DNA of 64,000 nt from Flavobacterium aquiphilum (GCF_027111335.1 NZ_CP114288.1:3596001-3660000), one strand, 5' to 3'. Positions 35,354 through 43,603 are shown, counted from the stretch's first letter. Numbers and translations: made by a program. Notes: a model not told the origin generated them from the letters alone.

Positions 35354-36160
35354 ATGAAAAAACTCCTGTTAATTTTAATATTTTTTTTGGTTAGTTATGA
35401 AATTCACGCACAAGAAATTCTCTTTAAAGTTGCTTATAAACCTAATTTAATTTACAAACAATCAATGGAATCAACTTCCAAAAACACAGTAACTTATTTA
35501 GGCCCAAATGAATTATTAAAAAGACTTGAAGAGAAAAAATTAGAAAATCCTAAATATACGTTGAGCAAAAATTACATTGAAAGTACTAATTCAACTGGTA
35601 ATTTTAAAAATGGACAATTTCCATTAACAATAAAATTTGAAGGTGACGATAAATCAATAATACCTGGAGGTACAACAATATATGGACATGTAATTACAGA
35701 CAAAACTCCTGTACTAGATTCAATCAATGCACCAAAGTTAGATTCTCTTTATAGAATAGATTTCTTATCTACAATGCAAAAAGTAATCAGTCAAATTTCG
35801 TTACCAGAACAAAAAATAAAATCAGGAGAAAGTTTTGTGAGAGAAATACCCACAAACATTCCTATTGGAAAATTTAACTTCAACCTAACAAACACAATAA
35901 CTTATACTTTAAAAAAAATTAAAAATAAAAAAGCATATTTTGACATAACTCAAGTGTACGCCATAAATTCAAAAAATACTGACTTATCATTAAAAGCAAG
36001 TGGTGAAGGAAAAGGACAAATCATTTATGACATTGAAAATACTTTTTATTTATTGTATGAATTAAATTCAACAATAAATATGCTTGTTAGCAATGAAGAA
36101 ATGAATTTTAAAGTTGTTACGGAAAGTATTACAAAACAGTCTACTAATATTTCAAAATAA
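35354..36160 (+). CDS. Secreted protein of unknown function
   Basis: 268 aa with a clear signal peptide (MKKLLLILIFFLVSYEIHA, cut before QE). The mature part has no cysteine-rich or catalytic pattern; it is predicted mostly beta (FKVAYKPNLIYKQSMESTSKNTV, FNFNLTNTITYTLKKIKNKKAYFDI). It resembles in outline the many flavobacterial periplasmic or outer-membrane-associated beta proteins, but I do not recognise the family. No C-terminal sorting domain of the type IX system is visible. It is flanked by two copies of the same repeat (35152-35328 and 36162-36222). Confidence 0.7.
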   Translation: MKKLLLILIFFLVSYEIHAQEILFKVAYKPNLIYKQSMESTSKNTVTYLGPNELLKRLEEKKLENPKYTLSKNYIESTNSTGNFKNGQFPLTIKFEGDDKSIIPGGTTIYGHVITDKTPVLDSINAPKLDSLYRIDFLSTMQKVISQISLPEQKIKSGESFVREIPTNIPIGKFNFNLTNTITYTLKKIKNKKAYFDITQVYAINSKNTDLSLKASGEGKGQIIYDIENTFYLLYELNSTINMLVSNEEMNFKVVTESITKQSTNISK

Positions 36161-36161
36161 A

Positions 36162-36222
36162 AAATCCCGATCGCGCTGATTTGCTATCCGTACCCACAAA
36201 GACAAGCTATAAAGCTATTTTT
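36162..36222. repeat. Short copy of the ATCGCGC...CCCACAAAGACAAGC repeat
   Basis: AAATCCCGATCGCGCTGATT, then TACCCACAAAGACAAGC and TATAAAGCTATTTTT. It is a direct-repeat partner of 35143-35232 that lacks about 30 internal bases. Confidence 0.8.
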
Positions 36223-36252
36223 GGCACAAAAAACAACTGTTGAACATGCAAA

Positions 36253-36290
36253 AAAAGAAAGACTACCCTTATCCGGATAGCCTTTCTTTT
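36253..36290. terminator. Terminator of narK
   Basis: AAAAGAAAG.CTA.CC with GG.TAG.CTTTCTTTT, about 14 paired bases, between the convergent genes at 36160 and 36326. Confidence 0.75.
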
Positions 36291-36325
36291 TAAACAAAAA
36301 CATTTACTTTTTTTGTTTTGTAGAT

Positions 36326-37708
36326 TTAAGATTTTACTTTTTGATACGCTAAATTCACGCCTGCAGGTAATTTCTCTTCTTCTTTATCTTTAACTAAAAG
36401 TTTTATAGCCAAAACAACTACTCCTGTAAATAGAATAATGATTCCCAATACATAAAAAGCGTTTGTGTAATCAATTAAATCCTTTGTTTGTGATACTCCA
36501 CTTTCGTCAATCACGTCTTTAGTAAATTTAACTGCTTTAGCTTTGAACAAGAAAGCAATTAACATCGCTCCGATATTTCCACCTGCTCCTACAATTCCGG
36601 CAACACTACCTACTGCTTTTGGATTTACAAATGGTACCAAGCTGTATGTTGCACCATTTGCCATTTTTAAACTCATTCCAAACAAGAACATTAAAAAGAT
36701 AGCAACTCCCAATTGATTTGTCATTCCAAAGAAAATAACACCTACACCTTCAATAAGAAGCAGTAACGCAAGCAATAAATTTTTCCCAGAAAAACCATAT
36801 CTCTTACCAATTTTGTCAGCAACAATACCGCCAAATGGTCTTGCAAAAAGGTTGATTAATCCAAAAAGACCTGCGCAGATTCCAGCTGTTTTCAAAGTAG
36901 CACCAAAAGTATCTGTAAAATAAATAGGGGCAAAATTATCAATAGTGATCTCAACTCCAAAACAAGCAGCATAAGCGATAGTCAAAACCCACGTACGGTA
37001 ATCTTTTACAGCCAGCATAAAGGTGTTTTCTTTATTCGCTGTTTCTATTCCAAGTTCTTTATAGTTTCCATTTGGTAAATCTTTTGTATATCTCAAATAG
37101 ATAAAAGCAAAAACCAATAATAGTACTCCGGGAATAATCATTGCATATCTCCAGCTGTCTTCCTTAGTACATACTCCTAATCCTACGAATCCGGCGGCAA
37201 TAAGCGGCATGGTAATATTAGCAAGACCAGCACCTGCATTTCCAAAACCTCCTGCCGTAGCATTGGCGGTTCCTTTTATAGACGGAGCAAACATTACTGA
37301 AGTATGAAATTGTGTAATTACAAATGAAGCTCCAATAACACCTATTGCCAATCTAAATAGAAGAAAACTTTCATAAGATTGTGAAGTACCAATTAATAAT
37401 ACCGGTACGGAGCAAATTACTAATAACCAGGTGTAAACTAATCTAGGACCAAATTTATCAACTAATCTACCGATTAATAAGCGGGCGATGATAGTTGCAG
37501 ATACAGCTGCAATTTGAATGTTTCCTAATTGGTCTTTTGTTAGGTGCAATTGTTCCTTTGCAAGAGGCATAAGTGATGCCATACCGAACCATGCAAAAAA
37601 GGAAAAGAAAAAAGTTAACCAAGTAATGTGGAAGGTACGCATTTGAACTCCTTTGCCACTAAAAATGTTTAAACTTGAAAGCGGTTGATTTGTTGAAATT
37701 GAACTCAT
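36326..37708 (-). CDS. narK: NarK-type nitrate/nitrite MFS transporter
   Basis: Inner-membrane transporter of the NNP branch of the major facilitator superfamily. I take ATG 37708 (MSSISTNQPLSS, 460 aa), as homology begins after it. About twelve helices. The nitrate signature AGGFGNAGAGLANITMPL lies in TM5 and its second-half counterpart GAGGNIGAMLIAFL in TM11. RLLIGRLVDKFGPR is the MFS loop 2-3 motif. No nitrate reductase gene is adjacent in this window, so uptake for assimilation or respiration cannot be told apart. The upstream region has repeated TACGTA-type motifs that may be operators. Confidence 0.92.
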   Translation of the reverse strand: MSSISTNQPLSSLNIFSGKGVQMRTFHITWLTFFFSFFAWFGMASLMPLAKEQLHLTKDQLGNIQIAAVSATIIARLLIGRLVDKFGPRLVYTWLLVICSVPVLLIGTSQSYESFLLFRLAIGVIGASFVITQFHTSVMFAPSIKGTANATAGGFGNAGAGLANITMPLIAAGFVGLGVCTKEDSWRYAMIIPGVLLLVFAFIYLRYTKDLPNGNYKELGIETANKENTFMLAVKDYRTWVLTIAYAACFGVEITIDNFAPIYFTDTFGATLKTAGICAGLFGLINLFARPFGGIVADKIGKRYGFSGKNLLLALLLLIEGVGVIFFGMTNQLGVAIFLMFLFGMSLKMANGATYSLVPFVNPKAVGSVAGIVGAGGNIGAMLIAFLFKAKAVKFTKDVIDESGVSQTKDLIDYTNAFYVLGIIILFTGVVVLAIKLLVKDKEEEKLPAGVNLAYQKVKS

Positions 37709-37756
37709 ATCAAAAAAATTTAATCGTTTAGTACTGTTTATTTTTCTAAGTATCAA

Positions 37757-37866
37757 ACTTACGTCTAAGTATTTTACTTATTCATAAGGCAAAATTAAAT
37801 GCTTTACTTGGAACAAAAACTGCCAAAACGCAGTTTTTTAAAAAAATTAAGTATTTATACGTAAGT
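37757..37866. promoter_or_regulatory. Possible operator repeats upstream of narK
   Basis: CTTACGTCTAAGTATTT (about 37759-37775) and, in opposite orientation about 75 bp away, AAGTATTTATACGTAAG, plus further AGTATTTTACTTA and TTAAGTAA words. Inverted motifs of this kind just upstream of a transporter start are typical of repressor or activator sites. The protein is not identified. Confidence 0.4.
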
Positions 37867-37935
37867 ATATTTGATTTAAGTAAATTTCAACAACGTAATC
37901 AATAAATAAAAATGCAGATGGCGGATTTTAACAGG

Positions 37936-38096
37936 AGCGATCGATCTCATTAAGTTAAGCTTTAATTCGCTCTCGCAAAGGCGCAAGGCCGCAAAGTTAA
38001 AATCGGGTTTCTTTGCGACTTTTGCGACTTTGCGAGAATTATTTTTAGACAAAGTGTAGTAAGAAGTCCTAAACTTAATGATATTGCGCAAGCGAT
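37936..38096. repeat. MITE-like element with TCATTAAGTTAAG termini and CGCAAAG hairpin inside
   Basis: TCATTAAGTTAAG at the left (37947-37959) is mirrored by CTAAACTTAATGATATTGC at the right (38069-38087). Inside is a long hairpin of CGCAAAG units (37972-38036, CTCGCAAAGGCGCAA...TTTGCGACTTTGCGAG). AGCGAT occurs just outside both ends (37936-37941 and 38091-38096). It belongs with 52566-52701 by its termini, but its interior is different. Confidence 0.7.
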
Positions 38097-38278
38097 AGCG
38101 AACTGACAAAGTAATCCGTATCAGTAAAGACAGCTAATCAAGTTAATTTTTTAACAACAAAAAAAGCCACAAGAAAATAACTCTTGCAGCTTTTTGTATT
38201 TGTAAAGGTTATAGCAATTTAATACATTTGGACTCATCTGCACGGAAAACCTTCAAGCAAACCTAGACGAATACAATT

Positions 38279-38476
38279 ATGACATTAATTGCGATATTTT
38301 TTCCGTTTCTTTCCTTCTTTTTAAGAGGCAGAATATTTACGTCAATTCTTTGTTTAATTCTGCAGATAACTTTAATCGGGTGGATTCCCGCGGCTATTTG
38401 GGCTGTTATTTCATTGCAAAACTCCAGAGCCGATAAACGCAATGAAAAATTGATTAAGGCTATGAGAGCTAAGTAA
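38279..38476 (+). CDS. YqaE/Pmp3-family small membrane protein
   Basis: 65 aa. Two membrane helices: LIAIFFPFLSFFLRGRIFTSILCLILQITLIGWIPAAIWAVISL. The G-W-I-P-A-x-I-W-A motif at the end of helix 2 is the family signature (UPF0057/Pmp3). These hydrophobic peptides are linked to membrane potential and salt or cold stress in yeast and plants; bacterial roles are little known. The basic C-terminus (SRADKRNEKLIKAMRAK) is longer than in the shortest members. Single gene. Confidence 0.88.
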   Translation: MTLIAIFFPFLSFFLRGRIFTSILCLILQITLIGWIPAAIWAVISLQNSRADKRNEKLIKAMRAK

Positions 38477-38562
38477 TAAGCATCGTATTACTCTCAAAGT
38501 TTTTCATTCCTGTAAAGACAAGATATTTCGTAATGGATTTTTCACATAGCATATCCGTAATC

Positions 38563-38667
38563 TTGTCATTTCGACGAAGGAGAAATCTCACTCGCATATC
38601 GAAAAAGATTACTGACTTTTCTATGCGGAGTTACTTGCGGAGATTCCTCCTCCGTCGGAATGACAAA
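38563..38667. repeat. GTCATTTCGACGAAGGAG hairpin element
   Basis: TTGTCATTTCGACGAAGGAG at the left pairs with CTCCTCCGTCGGAATGACAA at the right across a ~55-bp centre that can pair further. The same arms form the inner part of the element at 52566-52701. Confidence 0.85.
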
Positions 38668-38735
38668 CTTGCCGATTGTTTGGCTATTTAAAAACGTCGT
38701 TTTTAGAAACGAGGAATGACAAATTTCACGGATGA

Positions 38736-39119
38736 TCACAAAACCAATTCTTCGAACAAGCGCTGAATAGTTTTGTCTAAATCATCACAGAAACCGGAAT
38801 GCGGTCTTGAAGTTTGTATCGACGAACTTCTGATAGCGGTTAACCAGCGAAAACGGGACGGAATATCAAACTCGCCGATAGGTCCTCCGGCTTTGCCTCC
38901 TTGGGCAATTTTTTGAAAAGATTCCAAATTCTGTTCGAGTTGCTCCAAATCAAAATCTTCAGAGAACAACAACAATTTAGTTTCATTGACTGAATAGATC
39001 ATTTTTATAAATTTTGCTTTTTTGCAAAACAGAATAATGCCCACATTTAGGAATTCTTCCCGCTCTACCCTTGGTACAACGCGAACAACGGCGTACTCAT
39101 ATAAGTTTTTCTCTTGCAT
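38736..39119 (-). CDS. DUF3037 protein, partner of HipA-like kinase
   Basis: 127 aa. It begins YEYAVVRVVPRVEREEFLNVGIILFCKKAKF, the characteristic DUF3037 opening, and carries a conserved FRWLTAIRSSSIQTSRPHSGFC block in the second half with Arg, Ser and His residues that could form an active site. Function unknown. It overlaps the kinase gene by 23 bp (39097-39119) and is translated after it, so the two are very likely a functional pair. The same pairing occurs in other bacteria as far as I recall. A partner, inhibitor or substrate role with respect to the kinase is inference. Confidence 0.85.
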   Translation of the reverse strand: MQEKNLYEYAVVRVVPRVEREEFLNVGIILFCKKAKFIKMIYSVNETKLLLFSEDFDLEQLEQNLESFQKIAQGGKAGGPIGEFDIPSRFRWLTAIRSSSIQTSRPHSGFCDDLDKTIQRLFEELVL

Positions 39120-39891
39120 TTTCGGCTTCGTTTATAAAAATTTCTGAATGGTTCAATCTAGTCCATAAAAACTCAAAATAGATTCTGCGGATTTCATCGG
39201 GAGTTTGCTCGCTGTCTTCCCAATGGAGCCAATCTTCGGGTATGTAATTGACGATATCCTGTAAAATTTCTTTAGTGAGTAATTTTTTAAAAGCGATATC
39301 GGTGGCTTTCAATTCGGTAGCCTGAGGCAGTAGTACATGATCTTTTATTAACGCAAAAGGACTTTTGGCGTGCGTTTCCCAACTTTTCCAGGAATGCTGA
39401 AAATAAAGAGAAGCTCCATGGTCAATGAGCCATAATTCTTTGTGCCAAATAAGCATATTGGTGTTTCTGAAAGTGCGGTCCACATTGGTAATAAACGCAT
39501 CCAGCCATACTATTTTCGAAGCCAGATCTGCAGGTAATTTTGTCACCACGGGATCATAAGTAATCGCTCCCGACAAAAAATGTAGTGCCAGATTCAGTCC
39601 CTGACTGCCTTGCAACAAGTCCTGAATTTCCTCATCGCCTTCGGTCCGCCCAAAAGCTTCATCGAGGTTGGCAAACACCAATTCGGGCATTTTAAGGTTT
39701 AAAACTCTTGCGATTTCACCGCCTATCAATTCGGCGATCAACGCTTTTACGCCATGCCCGGCACCTCTAAATTTCAAGACATACTTAAAATCATCATCAG
39801 CTTCGGCCAAAGCCGGCAAAGATCCGCCTTCCCGCAAGGGCGAGATGTAACGGGTGACATTTACGGTTCTTAATTCAAGTGGTTTTTTCAT
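39097..39891 (-). CDS. HipA-like serine/threonine kinase
   Basis: 264 aa, smaller than HipA (about 440). Kinase-like residues are intact: Lys40 in YVLKFRGAG (nucleotide-binding lysine), Glu54 in LIAELIGGEIAR, catalytic Asp138 and Asn143 in NVDRTFRNTNML (D-x4-N), and metal-binding Asp157 in LWLIDHGAS. It lacks the N-terminal HipA subdomain, and no HipB-type helix-turn-helix protein is adjacent; DUF3037 takes the neighbour position. It could be a toxin-like kinase, a regulatory kinase, or part of a small defence module. The start ATG is preceded by an AT-rich spacer with no strong promoter. Confidence 0.8.
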   Translation of the reverse strand: MKKPLELRTVNVTRYISPLREGGSLPALAEADDDFKYVLKFRGAGHGVKALIAELIGGEIARVLNLKMPELVFANLDEAFGRTEGDEEIQDLLQGSQGLNLALHFLSGAITYDPVVTKLPADLASKIVWLDAFITNVDRTFRNTNMLIWHKELWLIDHGASLYFQHSWKSWETHAKSPFALIKDHVLLPQATELKATDIAFKKLLTKEILQDIVNYIPEDWLHWEDSEQTPDEIRRIYFEFLWTRLNHSEIFINEAENAREKLI

Positions 39892-40020
39892 AGTACACTT
39901 TTATGAACTGCAAACTTACGAATAAAGATACTAAGAGACTAAGATTCTAAGATGTTGATATTAAAGCCTAAACTCCTAAACTTTCCCCTAAACTTCTAAC
40001 CTTTTAACCTTTCAAACATT

Positions 40021-40869
40021 TCAAAGCCCAAAACTCAAATACGCTTTTCCGATATTGGCAATAATATCCGAAGCGATAAAGGATTGATAACCCGTTTCGG
40101 GCAAAGCAACATCAGCAGTTAGTCCATGTAGATAAACGCCCAAAATTGCAGCATCAATAGTTTTGTAGGATTGTGCCAAAAGACTGGTAATCATTCCCGT
40201 CAGGACATCACCACTGCCAGCTGTTGCCAGAGCAGCATTTCCGGTTGTGTTTCTATAAATCATTTGACCATCTATAATATAAGTTGGTGCGCCTTTCATC
40301 ACAATTACAACCTGGTTTACAATTGAAAACACTACCGTTTTTCCAATTTTTTCCTCTTCGGTATGCCATTTTCCTATCAAACGTTCCAATTCTTTGGGGT
40401 GTGGCGTCAAAATAGCTTTTGGAGGAACCAAAGCCATCCAAGAAGGATTATGAGACAAAATATTTAGCGCGTCGGCATCAATTACTAATGGAAGATTATT
40501 ATTGGACAAAAAATCATGAAACGCTTTTTGTGTTGCCATTTTCTGTCCCATTCCGGGGCCAATACCAATAGCATCGACATCCAAATTCAACGCTATCTCT
40601 GAAAGGTATTTTTCATGGTCATCAACTACAACCATCACTTCGGGAACCGATATCTGTACAATTTCGTAACCACATTGTGGCACAAAAGCGGTCACCAAGC
40701 CACAACCTGTTCTCAAAGCAGCTTTCGAAGCCAAGCAAACAGCCCCTATCTTTCCATAACTCCCACCAACGAGCAAAGCATGACCCTGAATGCCTTTGTG
40801 GGTATATTTGTCTATGGTTTTGTAGCGCTTTAGGATTTCATTTCTGTCAATAACAATTGGACTATTCAT
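40021..40869 (-). CDS. nnrD: ADP-dependent (S)-NAD(P)H-hydrate dehydratase
   Basis: Repairs hydrated NAD(P)H; ribokinase-like fold. It is 282 aa and corresponds to the C-terminal half of the bifunctional Nnr protein; no NnrE epimerase domain is fused or adjacent. Motifs: [23 protein letters not shown] at the N-terminus, [19 protein letters not shown] near residue 135, [11 protein letters not shown], and the catalytic/phosphate loop [21 protein letters not shown] near residue 208-228. Cytoplasmic. It appears to be a single gene. Confidence 0.92.
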   Translation of the reverse strand: MNSPIVIDRNEILKRYKTIDKYTHKGIQGHALLVGGSYGKIGAVCLASKAALRTGCGLVTAFVPQCGYEIVQISVPEVMVVVDDHEKYLSEIALNLDVDAIGIGPGMGQKMATQKAFHDFLSNNNLPLVIDADALNILSHNPSWMALVPPKAILTPHPKELERLIGKWHTEEEKIGKTVVFSIVNQVVIVMKGAPTYIIDGQMIYRNTTGNAALATAGSGDVLTGMITSLLAQSYKTIDAAILGVYLHGLTADVALPETGYQSFIASDIIANIGKAYLSFGL

Positions 40870-40935
40870 TAGATCTTTTTTCTATTAAAAGTACGAAATT
40901 CTGAAACTCAAATTTTAAAAAACCGAAAATCTTCA

Positions 40936-41050
40936 GGGCGTGCCCCCAGTAAGAAAAGGGGCTTACCTATCGTTGCGGTTATGCAGCCCCTTTCCCTACC
41001 GCGGTCGGGCTATCCATGCTACTTCGGTAGCTCATTTCTATCCCTCACGC
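40936..41050 (+). repeat. GGGCGTGCCCC...TATCCCTCACGC repeat, copy 1
   Basis: It starts GGGCGTGCCCCC, contains an AAGGGGC...GCCCCTTT hairpin and a GTCGGGCTATCC block with a GCTACttcGGTAGC hairpin, and ends CTATCCCTCACGC. The same order of blocks occurs on the opposite strand at 52702-52836. Confidence 0.75.
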
Positions 41051-41211
41051 AATGCGCCACAAGTTTAGTGAAAACGAAAAAATTTCAGCTTTACACAAGA
41101 TTCCTGAGAACCTAAATTTATTTCGTCATAATATGAAATAATATTCAACTCCCTAGCGTATTACAAAAAACATACTCTCAATATTGTCAATTCCAAGGCA
41201 TTATTTTTTTT

Positions 41212-41449
41212 CATTGTTGTCCGGCAAAAATATAAATGGAATTCCGAACTCAATATTTATGGTACTTACTGACAGGTCGCTCCTCTGGAGCTTGTTTTTG
41301 TCAATTCTCTTTTCTACAAACAGAGCGTCCCCATGGGACTAAAATAGCTCCGTTAGGAGCAAACTGTCTGTAGAAAATAAATGTTTTTTTTATAAAGCTA
41401 CAGAGTAGCGACCTTTTGATTATTCACAAAATTTAATCGGACAACAATG
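41212..41449. repeat. 238-bp element with CATTGTTGTCCG terminal inverted repeats
   Basis: CATTGTTGTCCG (41212-41223) and CGGACAACAATG (41438-41449) are exact reverse complements. Inside are paired blocks (TCTACAAACAG with CTGTCTGTAGA; GCTCCgttaGGAGC; GGTCGCT with AGCGACC). No coding frame. It is MITE-like in size and plan. Confidence 0.8.
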
Positions 41450-41505
41450 TTTTTTTTCAAAAAAAGCATGAAATGATTTCAAATTTTAGTAGCCATCAAT
41501 AGTAA

Positions 41506-41576
41506 AAAATCTGCGTAAATCTGCAAAACCTGCGTGCCTCATTTTTACACAGATTTTCCAGATTTACCCAGATTTT
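41506..41576. repeat. AAATCTG/CAGATTT hairpin element
   Basis: The left arm AAAATCTGCGTAAATCTGC... and right arm ...CCAGATTTACCCAGATTTT match over about 31 bp with a few mismatches. It resembles the CACAGATT hairpins at 21876 and 26017. Around 41640-41715 the spacer carries decayed CGCAAAG/CTTTGCG words; the rest to 41855 shows nothing. Confidence 0.75.
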
Positions 41577-41855
41577 ACTTCAAAATCTTTGAGAGACTAA
41601 AAAGCGTCATAGAAACTAGTATTGAACTTCAAAACTGACCTAGCGGGTTTCCCGCAAAGCCGAAGACGCAAAAAAATCAGCACTAAACTTTGCATCTTTA
41701 TGCCTTTGCGAGAAAGAATAAAAAACGTAACTAAATGATATTAAAAACAATCCGCCAGAACAACTAACAAAAACAATCAAAATTCCCGAATTAAAAAAAC
41801 CAAAACTATATCCGCGGGAAACAAATTATAAACATTAACTTATTGTTTTGTTAAC

Positions 41856-41884
41856 TTGGCAAAAAGTAAATTGAAATAATTTTG
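41856..41884 (+). promoter_or_regulatory. Promoter of the secreted protein gene at 41915
   Basis: TTG at 41856-41858, an 18-nt spacer and a perfect TAATTTTG box at 41877-41884; the start codon follows 31 nt later. Confidence 0.7.
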
Positions 41885-41914
41885 CCTTGATAATAACAAA
41901 ACAAAATATTTTTA

Positions 41915-42499
41915 ATGAAAAAATTTTACCTAGTCGTAGTCGCATTACTTTTTGCTTTTAGCGCCTACAGCCAAACCAAGAATTACGCTTACCTTAAAGT
42001 AAAAATCAACAATCTTAAAGTCGATTCTTTGGTTATTATGTCATACAAAAACCCAAATTTCAAAAAAGTCATCAAAAAACTTGACAATGAAGGAATTTTG
42101 AAAGACACCCTAAATGTAAAGGCCGATAAATATTATGTAAGCAATTGTTCAAGTCTTTTTCCAAACGGTATCTATCTTAATAATGGATACGATTTGAAAA
42201 TTAGTGTTGATGCCAATGAACCAGTAAAAACACTTTCTTTTAGCGGAAAAGGTGCAATAGAGAATAATTTTGTTACAACATTTGCCAAACACGAAGAAAA
42301 TTTTGATTACGAATCGTTACTGCAATTGGATCAATCTGCATTTGACAAACAAACTGAACAAATCAGACTGAATTTATTTGCCACACTTGACAAAAAGAAA
42401 TATGCATCTGATTTTGTTGTTTACCAAATTGCCTATTTGGACAGCTTTATCGAAATGAAGACACAAACCTATAAGACAATTTTAGAAAGCCGAAAATAA
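41915..42499 (+). CDS. Secreted protein resembling the N-terminal domain of TlpA-like proteins
   Basis: 194 aa with a signal peptide (MKKFYLVVVALLFAFSAYSQ). The mature N-terminal half (NYAYLKVKINNLKVDSLVIMSYKNPNFKKVIKKLDNEGILKDTLNVKADKY...) has the outline of the DUF4369-type beta domain that precedes thioredoxin in Bacteroidetes TlpA/ResA-like proteins. No thioredoxin domain and no CxxC motif follows; the chain ends in a helical region. Only one Cys is in the mature part. Assignment to that family is tentative. It has its own promoter and a terminator near 42603, so it is monocistronic. Confidence 0.65.
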   Translation: MKKFYLVVVALLFAFSAYSQTKNYAYLKVKINNLKVDSLVIMSYKNPNFKKVIKKLDNEGILKDTLNVKADKYYVSNCSSLFPNGIYLNNGYDLKISVDANEPVKTLSFSGKGAIENNFVTTFAKHEENFDYESLLQLDQSAFDKQTEQIRLNLFATLDKKKYASDFVVYQIAYLDSFIEMKTQTYKTILESRK

Positions 42500-42602
42500 A
42501 TCGCTTCAGCATTTTTGGCTTTGCCGATATTTGTTTTCTTCCCTTACTCGATGTGCAAAGACACTGTCAAGAATTCCACGACAAAAACAGCATATCAACA
42601 AA

Positions 42603-42639
42603 AAAACTACTGAGAAATAAATAATCGCTCAGTAGTTTT
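42603..42639. terminator. Terminator between convergent genes
   Basis: AAAACTACTGAG with CTCAGTAGTTTT, a perfect 12-bp stem around a 13-nt loop and then a T-rich tract. Confidence 0.85.
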
Positions 42640-42687
42640 CTCTTTTTAAAACAATCCCATTCTATTGCAAAAAGCGTTCTACGAAAA

Positions 42688-43284
42688 CTATTCTTTTATA
42701 ATTATTATACTGGCTTTGTATCCAGTTCCTACATTCCATTGATCGTTCATAACAGCAACTCCTTTGTCGTCATAAACTTCAAACTGTGCTGTATTGGGTG
42801 AAGCAAATCCTTCGTTCAAAGCCTCTATATCTAACCTATTTATTCCCTTTTCAAGTTTTATTTCAAAACCTTTAAAATCACCATCCAAAACAACTTCGGG
42901 CACAACTACTTTATCATTTACATAAACCTTTACCTTGTCTCCATCCAAATATGCCGCATCACGATAACGTATTTTCGCAGTCATAGATTGGGTTTTGAAA
43001 CTGCCTAAAAATTGATTTTGTCTGTAAAAAATTCCTTCAGCGTTTGCTGGTTTTTTATACAAATACTGATTATCAAAAAGTTTCTTCGGATCAAACGGCA
43101 AGGAATCTTTCTTTTTTACAATATCCGGAGGAGTAACTTTTGGGGAAATTTCTTTTGGAGGAATAGCTTTTTCTTCTTTTGGATGCTTTGGAGGAATTCC
43201 CTTGAATGCATTATTAAATTCATCCTGAGCATAGCCACTCGATGACATTCCGATCATAACAACAAAAAACAATATTCGTTTCAT
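42688..43284 (-). CDS. Secreted proline/lysine-rich protein of unknown function
   Basis: 198 aa. Signal peptide MKRILFFVVMIGMSSSGYAQ; then a proline- and lysine-rich linker (residues 27-60, repeated PPKE/PPK words) and a C-terminal domain of about 130 residues predicted as a beta sandwich (SMTAKIRYRDAAYLDGDKVKVYVNDKVVVPEVVLDGDFKGFEIKLEKGINRLDIEALNEG). The closing SIIIIKE strand is typical of a fold that ends on a beta strand. It probably sits in the periplasm or on the outer membrane. Family not recognised; similar proteins in flavobacteria are generally unannotated. Confidence 0.7.
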   Translation of the reverse strand: MKRILFFVVMIGMSSSGYAQDEFNNAFKGIPPKHPKEEKAIPPKEISPKVTPPDIVKKKDSLPFDPKKLFDNQYLYKKPANAEGIFYRQNQFLGSFKTQSMTAKIRYRDAAYLDGDKVKVYVNDKVVVPEVVLDGDFKGFEIKLEKGINRLDIEALNEGFASPNTAQFEVYDDKGVAVMNDQWNVGTGYKASIIIIKE

Positions 43285-43360
43285 ATCACTTATTTATTTA
43301 AACATATCTTATAGCCAATCTCATAACTTCAAAAAACAGAAACTAGCTATTATAACATAA

Positions 43361-43603
43361 CAACCTATACTAGAATTTATTGCATTTTTTTTACCAAAAA
43401 GTAATTCTAAAATCAAAGAAAGATGGATAAGCATTCCCGAAAAATTTGGAGGACTAAGCGGGTCACCTTTAGTAGATGATCAAGGCCTTGTTGTCGGAAT
43501 CGTTTCAAACGCGACAAATGACCCCGGAACCGACAAAGAATACTTTTCTCCCTGCCCGATCAGCTCCCTTATTTCCTTTCTAGAAACAAGTAAAGGAAAT
43601 TAA
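43361..43603 (+). pseudogene. Remnant of a trypsin-like serine protease
   Basis: An open stretch of about 80 codons with no start, preceded by an in-frame stop at 43358. It ends in a protein-like sequence: GGLSGSPLVDDQGLVVGIVSN, then NDPGTDKEYFSPCPISSL and a TAA at 43601. GLSGSP is the catalytic-serine loop of trypsin-like peptidases and the following VVGIVSN strand fits the same fold. The N-terminal part with the catalytic His and Asp is gone. So this is a decayed 3' fragment rather than a gene. Confidence 0.7.

Noticed and set aside
31915..36160. Genomic island from 31.9 to 36.2 kb
   Set aside because: The restriction-modification pair and unknown genes are accessory-like, but there is no integrase, tRNA, clear composition change or long flanking direct repeat.
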